This document shows positions 1-5,310 of a stretch of DNA of 6,877 nucleotides, one piece after another. This DNA is from an uncultured Eubacteriales bacterium (GTDB lineage: Bacteria; Bacillota; Clostridia; Lachnospirales; Lachnospiraceae): assembly GCA_900557175.1 (NCBI GenBank), contig USSL01000094.1, forward strand, positions 1 through 6,877, read 5' to 3'. The translations under genes and the position numbers were made by a program. The notes beneath the pieces were generated by a model. That model did no database searches. It was not told where the DNA came from and saw nothing but the letters and a program-made list of their open reading frames with translations. Numbering within the stretch: position 1 is the stretch's first letter; the number at the start of each line of letters is the position of its first letter.

Positions 1-408
1 AGTATTATTTTATTTGCAGTTCTTCTTGTTGTTGTGGCGGTGCTGACAAAAGTCATCGGCTGCGGTTTGGGCGCTAAACTGATGCATTTTTCAAACCGTG
101 AAAGTGTGCAGATTGGTATCGGTATGATTTCACGTGGTGAGGTCGCCCTTATTGTTGCCAATAAAGGTAATGCTGTCGGACTGATGTCCACGAATCTTTT
201 TGGCCCTGTCGTTATTATGGTTGTTGTAACGACGATTGTGACGCCGATACTTCTTAAAATTGTATTTTCTAAAAAGCATGCCGGAGTGGATTCCGAGCCT
301 GTGGAGAATGGTCTTGCAGAGTCCTATGAGGAGCTGGAATCACTTTATAAGGCACAAAATCCGAAGATTGAGGAATACATTAAGGAGCAAAAGTCAAAGC
401 ACGAATAA
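1..408 (+). CDS. CPA2-family cation/proton antiporter (KefB/NapA-type), C-terminal end only
   Basis: The reading frame is open from base 1 to the TAA at 406-408, giving the last 135 residues of a protein that starts outside the window. Visible are a hydrophobic segment at about residues 1-23 and the hallmark SRGEVALIVA at about 44-53, with a conserved Arg-Gly-Glu (45-47). A last transmembrane helix lies at about 64-90, followed by a charged 45-residue cytoplasmic tail rich in Glu and Lys. The RGE-containing helix and final helix are typical of the sodium/hydrogen exchanger domain of monovalent cation:proton antiporter-2 proteins. These exchange Na+ or K+ for protons across the cytoplasmic membrane. 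The tail ends soon after the last helix, so there is no TrkA-N (RCK) nucleotide-binding domain as in KefB/KefC. Ion specificity cannot be told. No terminator is visible before the next gene, so read-through into it is possible. Confidence 0.85.
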   Translation, partial: SIILFAVLLVVVAVLTKVIGCGLGAKLMHFSNRESVQIGIGMISRGEVALIVANKGNAVGLMSTNLFGPVVIMVVVTTIVTPILLKIVFSKKHAGVDSEPVENGLAESYEELESLYKAQNPKIEEYIKEQKSKHE

Positions 409-474
409 AATAGAGGTTATAAAAGCAGCTTCCGGCGCTTACAATGTTAGTAAAAGAGGCTTTGGGAGCTGGCA

Positions 475-1671
475 ATGAAAAAGAAATTCATAAAAGGCAT
501 ATGCATCGTTTTAGCGGTGCTTATGCTGCCATGTCGGATGGCGTCTGCAAATGAGGAGAATCCGTCTGCCGGTGATACGGCGGGTGAGGCTCTGACTTTA
601 CAGACGCCATCGGCCGTTTTAATGGAGGCGTCCACAGGACAGGTTATTTTTGAGAAAGGTGCAGATGAGAAGCGGGCGCTTGCGAGCGTCACAAAGGTCA
701 TGACACTCCTTCTTATTTTTGATGCCATTGCAGATGGAAAAATTGCATTGACAGATGAAGTGGCGACAAGTGCCCATGCAAAGTCCATGGGCGGTTCACA
801 GGTGTTTTTGGAGGAGGGGGAGAAGCAGACGGTCGAGACGCTGATTAAATGTATTGTGATTGCTTCCGGCAATGATGCGGCGGTGACAATGGCCGAATAT
901 ATCGGAGGTACGGAGGAAGCTTTTGTGGCAATGATGAATGCGCGGGCAAAGTCGCTTGGCATGACAAACAGCCATTTTATGGATTGCTGCGGACTTACAG
1001 ACAGCAACGACCATTATTCGACCGCAAGAGATATTGCGCTGATGTCCCGCGAGCTTATTTTAAAATATCCGGAAATTTATAACTATACAAAAATATGGAT
1101 GGAGGATATTACCCATGTGACAAAGCAGGGAAGCAAGCAGTTTACATTATCAAATACAAATAAGCTGCTGCGCCAGTTTGACGGCTGTACAGGGCTTAAA
1201 ACGGGCAGTACCTCGACGGCAAAATATTGTCTGAGTGCGACGGCAAACAGAGGCGGCATTGATATGATTGCAGTACTTTTGGCGTCGCCCGATTCAAAAA
1301 CAAGATTTTCGGAAGCCGCAGCCATGTTAAATTACGGATTTTCAAGATGCCGTCTTTATAAAGATGAAAAACCGCCCGCACTTACGCCTTTAAAGGTTTT
1401 AAAAGGAAAAGGAGACAGTGTGCCTCTTTACTATGACGGCGGATTTTCCTATCTTGATATGGACGGCGCAGATTTATCGGCGATTACAAGGAAAGAAAAT
1501 ATTCCTGATAAAATTGACGCGCCTGTAGAAAAGGGGGATGCGGTCGGCAGTCTCGATTATTATCTTGGTGAAGAAAAAATAGGCAGTGTGTCAATCTGTG
1601 CCGGTGAGCGTGTTCTTGGCGCAGGCTTTGCCGATTATATTAAAGCTGCGGCAAAAATGTGGCTTTGGTGA
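475..1671 (+). CDS. D-alanyl-D-alanine carboxypeptidase (serine peptidase S11, DacF/DacB-like low-molecular-weight PBP)
   Basis: This 398-residue secreted penicillin-binding protein should trim the terminal D-Ala from peptidoglycan pentapeptides outside the membrane, which limits cross-linking. All three active-site motifs of the family are present: SVTK with nucleophile Ser71 and Lys74, SGN at 131-133, and KTG at 242-244. A signal peptide spans residues 1-25 (MKKK, a hydrophobic core, then an Ala-Ser-Ala site before Asn26). The catalytic domain runs to about 285. A beta-rich PBP5-type C-terminal domain follows (about 295-380). The last 14 residues (FADYIKAAAKMWLW) resemble the amphipathic membrane-anchoring helix of PBP5 relatives. 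The ATG at 475 has a GGGAG site at 464-468, six bases upstream. I saw no clear promoter in the 66 bases before it. Carboxypeptidase genes next to scpAB are familiar in Bacillota (B. subtilis has dacB nearby). The exact dac paralogue is not assigned. Confidence 0.95.
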   Translation: MKKKFIKGICIVLAVLMLPCRMASANEENPSAGDTAGEALTLQTPSAVLMEASTGQVIFEKGADEKRALASVTKVMTLLLIFDAIADGKIALTDEVATSAHAKSMGGSQVFLEEGEKQTVETLIKCIVIASGNDAAVTMAEYIGGTEEAFVAMMNARAKSLGMTNSHFMDCCGLTDSNDHYSTARDIALMSRELILKYPEIYNYTKIWMEDITHVTKQGSKQFTLSNTNKLLRQFDGCTGLKTGSTSTAKYCLSATANRGGIDMIAVLLASPDSKTRFSEAAAMLNYGFSRCRLYKDEKPPALTPLKVLKGKGDSVPLYYDGGFSYLDMDGADLSAITRKENIPDKIDAPVEKGDAVGSLDYYLGEEKIGSVSICAGERVLGAGFADYIKAAAKMWLW

Positions 1672-1673
1672 CT

Positions 1674-1702
1674 TTGACGAATAAAAAAAATCATGGTATA
1701 CT
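1674..1702 (+). promoter_or_regulatory. Sigma-A promoter for scpA-scpB
   Basis: TTGACG (1674-1679) and TATACT (1697-1702) are separated by exactly 17 bases. A TGG precedes the -10 (1694-1696), giving an extended -10 TGn element. Transcription would begin near 1709, leaving a leader of roughly 29 bases that contains the GAGGA ribosome site at 1726-1730. The -35 starts 3 bases after the carboxypeptidase stop codon, so scpAB can be expressed independently of the upstream gene. Confidence 0.85.
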
Positions 1703-1737
1703 TAGTCATTATGTAAGAATGAAGCGAGGATAAAAAA

Positions 1738-2490
1738 ATGGCAATTCCGGTAAAGCTTGAGGTGTTTGAAGGACCTTTAGACCTTTTACTCCATTTGATA
1801 GATATTAACAAAATAGATATTTATGATATTCCGATTGCATTGATTACAGATCAGTATCTTGAATATATTCAGCAGATGCAAAAAAAGGATATGGAAGTGA
1901 TGAGCGAGTTTTTGGTTATGGCGGCCACGCTGCTCAAAATCAAATCCAAGATGCTTTTGCCGAAGGAGGAAAAGCCGGAGACGGAGGATGATGAAGATCC
2001 GAGAGCAGAGCTTGTGGAAAGGCTTTTGGAATATAAGATGTATAAGTATGCGGCAATGGAGCTTAAGGATAAGCAGCTTGATGCAGGTCGGGCACTTTTT
2101 AAGCAAATGACGCTGCCAAAGGATTTAAAGTACGAGGAGCCGCCGGTCAATCTTGACGAGCTTGTCGGAGATATGACAATACAAAAACTTCACCAGATTT
2201 TCAAGTCAGTCATCCGCAGGCAAAAGGATAAGCTTGATCCGATACGAAGTAAGTACGGAAAAATCGAGCAGGAGGAAATTAATCTCGCGGATAAGATTGC
2301 CGAGATGGAAAGCTATGGAAAACGGCACAGGCATTTCAGCTTCAGGGCAATGCTTGAGAAGCAGCCGACAAAGCTGAATATGGTTGTGACCTTTCTTGCA
2401 GTTTTAGAACTTATGAAAAGCGGAAAGATTAAAGTCGTTCAGGAAAACCTGTTTGACGATATTATGATAGATATGACGGAGGAAAGCTGA
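1738..2490 (+). CDS. scpA: Segregation and condensation protein A (ScpA kleisin)
   Basis: ScpA is the kleisin subunit that bridges the Smc ATPase heads and binds a ScpB dimer, forming the condensin that compacts and segregates the nucleoid. The 250-residue length is normal. The N-terminal signature FEGPLDLLLHLI at 10-21 is diagnostic. The helix FLVMAATLLKIKSKMLLP (58-75) belongs to the N-terminal helical domain that contacts the Smc neck. An acidic linker follows (about 77-95, ETEDDEDPRAE). The C-terminal winged-helix domain (about 208-245, with VVTFLAVLELMKSGKI and ENLFDDI) binds the other Smc head. The ATG at 1738 lies seven bases after GAGGA. Its stop codon overlaps the scpB start by one base (TGATG), so the two subunits are probably translationally coupled at a fixed ratio. 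Nothing is missing or disrupted. Confidence 0.97.
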   Translation: MAIPVKLEVFEGPLDLLLHLIDINKIDIYDIPIALITDQYLEYIQQMQKKDMEVMSEFLVMAATLLKIKSKMLLPKEEKPETEDDEDPRAELVERLLEYKMYKYAAMELKDKQLDAGRALFKQMTLPKDLKYEEPPVNLDELVGDMTIQKLHQIFKSVIRRQKDKLDPIRSKYGKIEQEEINLADKIAEMESYGKRHRHFSFRAMLEKQPTKLNMVVTFLAVLELMKSGKIKVVQENLFDDIMIDMTEES

Positions 2491-3059
2491 TGGAGATAAA
2501 AAGAGCAGAGGCAGCCGCAGAGGCACTGCTGTTTACGATGGGACGGTCGATCACTGTCGAAGAATTGTGCAGTGTTCTTGAGCTTGATGCGGATACGCTT
2601 GTAAAGCTGATGCACCGGCTGATGGATAAATATGAAGCAGATGACAGAGGCGTACATATTATTGAGCTTAACGGTGCTTATCAGATGTGTACGAAGCCGG
2701 TCATGTATGATTATATTGTAAAGCTGACACATCAGCCGAAGAAACATGTGCTGACTGACGTTATGCTGGAAACACTTTCAATCGTTGCCTATAAGCAGCC
2801 GGTGACAAAGGCGGTCATCGAAAAAATCAGAGGTGTCAGCTGCGACCATGCCATTAACCGGCTTGTGGAATATGACCTCATATGTGAGGCCGGCCGTCTT
2901 GATGCGCCGGGCCGTCCGATTCTTTTTGCAACGACGGAAGAATTTTTAAGAGTATTCGGCTTAAAGTCTTCGGAGGATCTGCCGGTCATTGATCCTGTAA
3001 AAATCGAGGAATTTAAAGAAGAAGCCGAGGAAGAAGCACAGCTTAATATTCCTGTATAA
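2490..3059 (+). CDS. scpB: Segregation and condensation protein B (ScpB)
   Basis: ScpB (189 residues, usual length) dimerises and wraps ScpA within the Smc-ScpAB condensin. It has two winged-helix domains, at about 1-75 and 82-158. Recognisable family motifs are ALLFTMG at 12-18, LSIVAYKQPVTK at 96-107 followed by IEKIRGV (110-116), and GRLDAPGRPILFATTEEFL at 135-153, ending in VFGL (155-158). The tail is acidic (EEFKEEAEEEAQ, 173-184), as in many clostridial ScpB proteins. The ATG at 2490 shares its A with the scpA stop TGA. It uses the GGAGG at 2478-2482 inside the scpA coding region, seven bases upstream. This arrangement indicates one operon with scpA, transcribed from the promoter at 1674-1702. 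Confidence 0.97.
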   Translation: MEIKRAEAAAEALLFTMGRSITVEELCSVLELDADTLVKLMHRLMDKYEADDRGVHIIELNGAYQMCTKPVMYDYIVKLTHQPKKHVLTDVMLETLSIVAYKQPVTKAVIEKIRGVSCDHAINRLVEYDLICEAGRLDAPGRPILFATTEEFLRVFGLKSSEDLPVIDPVKIEEFKEEAEEEAQLNIPV

Positions 3060-3094
3060 AGTTTTTATGATAATTTATACTTTGTTAATATACT

Positions 3095-3122
3095 TTCACG
3101 AAAAAACGGCGTAAAATAACAT
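3095..3122 (+). promoter_or_regulatory. Weak candidate promoter upstream of the zinc-ribbon membrane protein gene
   Basis: TTCACG (3095-3100) and TAACAT (3117-3122) each match four of six consensus bases, with a 16-base spacer. Two TATACT hexamers just upstream (3076-3081 and 3089-3094) look like -10 boxes but lack a good -35. The 107-base gap therefore may hold a promoter, but no pairing is convincing. Read-through from scpAB is equally possible, since I see no strong terminator in the gap. Confidence 0.3.
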
Positions 3123-3166
3123 CAGTATATCGGTTTGACCGGCATCAAAAAGAGGAGAGATACAGG

Positions 3167-3562
3167 ATGAAAGAAAGATTTGCAAGATTTATGATGGGAC
3201 GTTACGGTGTGGATACTCTTGGAAAGTTTAATATCGGCATTGTGCTTGGACTTATCATGATTAATATGTTTGTCGGGAGCAGATGGCTTTATGCGCTGGA
3301 GCTTGCATTGCTTGTTGTCGCCTACTGGCGTATGTTTTCAAGAAATATACAAAAGCGTTACAGTGAGAATCAGTGGTTTGCGCGCCGGTTTGGCGGTATT
3401 GGCGCATGGTTTCGCCGTCAGAAGAATTATCAGGCACAAAAGAAAGATTACCGCATTTATAAGTGTCCGTCCTGCGGCCAAAAAGTGCGTGTGCCAAAGG
3501 GCAAAGGGCGTATAAGCATTCATTGCCCGAAGTGTGGCGGCGACTTTATTAAGAAAAGCTGA
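3167..3562 (+). CDS. Small membrane protein with C-terminal zinc ribbon, function unknown
   Basis: I do not recognise a characterised family for this 131-residue protein. Two hydrophobic helices (about residues 22-36 and 40-56) are joined by a very short turn (VGSRW), which suggests a hairpin in the membrane with both ends on the same side. A basic, aromatic-rich stretch follows (about 59-96, many Arg and Lys), which by the positive-inside rule should be cytoplasmic. The C-terminus carries two CPxCG knuckles: Cys100/Cys103 and Cys120/Cys123, 16 residues apart. This is a classic four-cysteine zinc ribbon, separated by a basic KGKGR loop. Such a ribbon could bind nucleic acid or protein. The start at 3167 follows GAGGAG (3152-3157) by nine bases. 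It lies 107 bases after scpB on the same strand, so shared transcription is plausible but unproven. Confidence 0.85.
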   Translation: MKERFARFMMGRYGVDTLGKFNIGIVLGLIMINMFVGSRWLYALELALLVVAYWRMFSRNIQKRYSENQWFARRFGGIGAWFRRQKNYQAQKKDYRIYKCPSCGQKVRVPKGKGRISIHCPKCGGDFIKKS

Positions 3563-3599
3563 CAATTGTTTTAAAATTGTAAAATTGCACAAAAAATCA

Positions 3600-3628
3600 T
3601 TTACAAGCTCTTTGGATTAGTGTAAAAT
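3600..3628 (+). promoter_or_regulatory. Sigma-A promoter for the lipoprotein gene
   Basis: TTTACA (3600-3605, five of six matches) and TAAAAT (3623-3628, five of six) are spaced by 17 bases. Transcription would begin near 3635 and give a leader of about 56 bases. That leader contains a weak six-base dyad, ATATCC (3637-3642) with GGATAT (3658-3663). Because of this promoter, the lipoprotein gene can form its own single-gene transcript ending at the terminator at 4081-4107. Confidence 0.75.
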
Positions 3629-3676
3629 AGTAAATCATATCCAAGCGATATATGCACGGATATATTTATTTTTTCC

Positions 3677-3683
3677 AAGGAGG
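3677..3683 (+). promoter_or_regulatory. Ribosome binding site that fixes the lipoprotein start at 3691
   Basis: AAGGAGG at 3677-3683 is a near-perfect Shine-Dalgarno sequence seven bases before the ATG at 3691. An in-frame upstream ATG at 3652 has no such site. Using it would put 13 extra residues before the signal peptide and move the lipobox away from its normal position. Confidence 0.85.
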
Positions 3684-3690
3684 AACAGTT

Positions 3691-4062
3691 ATGAAAAAGA
3701 AAATTGCATTAATTCTTACAGCGATGCTGATGCTTATGTTCGCGCTTACAGCGTGCGGCAGTAAGACAGATCCAATCGTCGGTAATTGGAAAGCAACAAA
3801 GATGAAGATGGCAGGTGTGGACATTTCATTAGAAGAATTTTCCGAGCAGACAGGTCAGGATGTTTCTATGAGTTTAGAATTTACTGCTGATGGAAAAATC
3901 AAAGGGAATGCTATGGGTCAGACAGCTGAAGGTGACTGGAAAGCAAAAGATGGCGGCAAATATGATGTGACAATTGATGATGAGACAGAAGAACTTGTCC
4001 TTGAAGACGGTCTTCTCACACTTGACATCGAAGGTGTTCAGGCTATTTTTGAAAAACAGTAA
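3691..4062 (+). CDS. Small secreted lipoprotein, probably with a lipocalin-like beta fold
   Basis: The 123-residue product has a lipoprotein signal peptide: MKKK, a hydrophobic core (5-18) and the lipobox LTAC at 19-22. Cys22 would be lipidated and hold the mature 102-residue domain on the outer face of the membrane. The mature part is acidic and predicted beta-rich, with short strands broken by turns such as TADGK (65-69) and KDGGK (86-90). It carries VGNWKA near its start (30-35) and EGDWKA in the middle (80-85). A Gly-x-Trp near the N-terminus with alternating beta strands is typical of small lipocalin-like lipoproteins common in clostridia, but I cannot name the family. Its ligand and role are unknown. 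It has its own promoter and a strong terminator. The gene is intact. Confidence 0.85.
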   Translation: MKKKIALILTAMLMLMFALTACGSKTDPIVGNWKATKMKMAGVDISLEEFSEQTGQDVSMSLEFTADGKIKGNAMGQTAEGDWKAKDGGKYDVTIDDETEELVLEDGLLTLDIEGVQAIFEKQ

Positions 4063-4080
4063 AAGTAAATAAAAAGCAAT

Positions 4081-4107
4081 AAAAAACCGGCGTGTGCCGG
4101 TTTTTTT
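4081..4107. terminator. Bidirectional intrinsic terminator between convergent genes
   Basis: A perfect 11-base-pair stem pairs 4081-4091 (six A then CCGGC) with 4096-4106 (GCCGG then six T), around a GTGT loop. The T run on the plus strand extends to 4107, and the A run on the left gives a T run on the minus strand. The hairpin can therefore end transcripts of the lipoprotein gene (stop at 4062) from the left and of the XdhC-family gene (stop at 4128) from the right. Confidence 0.93.
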
Positions 4108-4127
4108 GTGCAAAGGTCTATGTTGTC

Positions 4128-5135
4128 TTATACAGCTTCAATAAAAACTTCAATGTGTCCGCCGCAGACCATGCCGTCTTCTGCAGCTTCTTTGCCGCTC
4201 ATATCGACGGTGTAACCGGCGGTCGTATGATTTTTTATACATTCTGAGGCAAGTTTTGTGATCCGTGCTTCTGCAATGCCGCCGCCGACAGTGCCGATAC
4301 ACTGCCCGTCTGCAAGAACAACCATCTTCGTGCCGGCGCTTCTCGGCGAGGAGCCTTTTCGTGATAAAATAGTGACAAGCGCACAATGCCCGTCTTTGAG
4401 TGCCTGAAGCATTGCTTTCGTATAGCTGTAGGACGGATGACGGCTGTTTTTTTCCAAAATGATTTCAGACATGATCGATAAGGCAATTTCTTCCGGTGTT
4501 TCTGCTTTAATCGGAAGTCCGATCGGCATATGGACAGCATCGGCCAGTGCCGGTGAAATACCGGCGCTGATGAGTGCTTCTTTCACTTTAACTGTACGTG
4601 TCCGGCTGCCCATCATGCCGACATAAGTAAAGTCTGAGGAAAGAATCTGCTTTAAGCAGGCAATATCGTATTCGTGACCGCGTGTGACAACGACAAAATA
4701 GCGGTTTTTCTTTGGCGTCAGGTTATCAAGCGCTTCTTCAAACGGCCGGCACAAAACTTTGTCAGCGCCGTTTGACTGTGCGTTATGACAAAAATCAGCG
4801 CGGTCATCAATCACTGTGACATGAAAGCCTGTCATCCTGCCGAGGCGGATAACCGGCATAGATACGTGCCCTGCACCGCAGATGATAAGCTCAGGTGCAT
4901 CGGTAACTGTTTCACAGAAAAAGGTATCTGAACCGGCGGTGATGAGCTTTGGGCCGGAAAAATGATAAAGCTCAGGTGAAAGCATTGCAAAAATTTGAGG
5001 CGTACCGGTTGTAAACACCCACCGGCCATTTGCAAACAGACCTTTTTCGCCGGTATGCGGGCCCGACACACACATGGCGCTTATGTGCGTTATTGCCGGT
5101 GAAATTGTTTCCATGTACTTAAAAAAATCAGACAT
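4128..5135 (-). CDS. XdhC/CoxI-family molybdenum-hydroxylase maturation protein with reversed domain order
   Basis: XdhC-family proteins bind molybdenum cofactor and help sulfurate and insert it into xanthine dehydrogenase or related aldehyde oxidoreductases in the cytoplasm. Both family domains are present in this 335-residue protein. The Rossmann-like XdhC C-terminal domain lies at about 80-228, with ICGAGH (85-90), VIDDR (108-112), TRGHEYD (151-157), GMMGSR (173-178), PIGL (204-207) and TPEEIALSI (213-221). The XdhC/CoxI domain lies at about 238-333, with GSSPRSAGTKM (261-271), GTVGGGIAEA (281-290) and GMVCGGHIEVFIE (321-333). In canonical XdhC the CoxI domain comes first, so the order is swapped here. 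Residues 1-79 look like the inter-domain linker of ordinary XdhC, now at the N-terminus. The start at 5135 has AGGAGGG (5147-5141) five bases upstream. No molybdoenzyme lies in the window, so its client is unknown. Confidence 0.9.
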   Translation of the reverse strand: MSDFFKYMETISPAITHISAMCVSGPHTGEKGLFANGRWVFTTGTPQIFAMLSPELYHFSGPKLITAGSDTFFCETVTDAPELIICGAGHVSMPVIRLGRMTGFHVTVIDDRADFCHNAQSNGADKVLCRPFEEALDNLTPKKNRYFVVVTRGHEYDIACLKQILSSDFTYVGMMGSRTRTVKVKEALISAGISPALADAVHMPIGLPIKAETPEEIALSIMSEIILEKNSRHPSYSYTKAMLQALKDGHCALVTILSRKGSSPRSAGTKMVVLADGQCIGTVGGGIAEARITKLASECIKNHTTAGYTVDMSGKEAAEDGMVCGGHIEVFIEAV

Positions 5136-5185
5136 TATAACCCTCCTGAAAAAATAATTTAACTTTTGAATGTTTGTATGATTTT

Positions 5186-5214
5186 ATCTTCATATATAAA
5201 AAAGAATTTGTCAA
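5186..5214 (-). promoter_or_regulatory. Candidate promoter for the XdhC-family gene
   Basis: On the minus strand a perfect TTGACA lies at 5214-5209. At the ideal 17-base spacing the -10 would be GAAGAT (5191-5186), which matches only three of six consensus positions but keeps the key A2 and T6. Other AT-rich hexamers (TATATG at shorter spacing, TAAAAT at 22 bases) are off-spacing. A perfect -35 with a poor -10 can indicate an activator-dependent promoter, but that is inference. Confidence 0.4.
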
Positions 5215-5226
5215 GGGAAAACAGAC

Positions 5227-5255
5227 TTTAAAAAAGGCTGTGGATAGTGTATAAT
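5227..5255 (+). promoter_or_regulatory. Sigma-A promoter for topB
   Basis: TTTAAA (5227-5232, four of six matches) is followed after 17 bases by a perfect TATAAT (5250-5255). Transcription should begin near 5262, giving a leader of about 49 bases with a GGAGAG ribosome site at 5301-5306. Confidence 0.75.
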
Positions 5256-5273
5256 AAAACATTATAGCAGACA

Positions 5274-5289
5274 GCGGCGTGTGTGCCGC
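5274..5289 (+). other. GC-rich hairpin in the topB leader
   Basis: GCGGC (5274-5278) pairs perfectly with GCCGC (5285-5289) around a six-base GTGTGT loop, in an otherwise AT-rich leader. It begins about 12 bases after the predicted transcription start and ends 11 bases before the ribosome site. The following bases (CATTGTTTT) are only partly T-rich, so it is a poor terminator. It could stabilise the mRNA 5' end or act as a weak attenuator. The function is not shown by the sequence. Confidence 0.4.
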
Positions 5290-5310
5290 CATTGTTTTAA
5301 GGAGAGATAC

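Larger units (their letters stand above)
5136..5310. promoter_or_regulatory. Divergent intergenic region between the XdhC-family gene and topB
   Basis: These 175 AT-rich bases separate two genes that read away from each other. They hold both ribosome binding sites, a good topB promoter, a minus-strand promoter candidate whose -35 lies only 12 bases from the topB -35, and a GC-rich hairpin in the topB leader. No additional open reading frame is evident here. Confidence 0.8.

Noticed and set aside
409..474. Possible promoter (TATAAA at 418-423) ahead of the carboxypeptidase gene
   Set aside because: No hexamer resembling a -35 exists at 16-18 base spacing. The gene may be read from upstream instead.
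447..1007. Long minus-strand open frame opposite the carboxypeptidase gene (186 codons)
   Set aside because: It lies antisense to a gene with all three catalytic motifs, shows no recognisable domain, and has no ribosome site that I can see. It is a coding shadow.
3054..3080. Seven-base inverted repeat (GTATAAA / TTTATAC) spanning the scpB stop codon
   Set aside because: The stem is entirely weak apart from one G-C pair, the loop is 13 bases and no clean T run follows. It is not a credible intrinsic terminator.
3130..3140. Tiny hairpin CGGT-TTG-ACCG upstream of the zinc-ribbon gene
   Set aside because: A four-base stem with a three-base loop is expected by chance and has no supporting context.
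3652..3690. In-frame upstream ATG that would extend the lipoprotein to 136 residues
   Set aside because: It lacks a ribosome site, while 3691 has AAGGAGG at ideal spacing and begins a textbook lipoprotein signal peptide.
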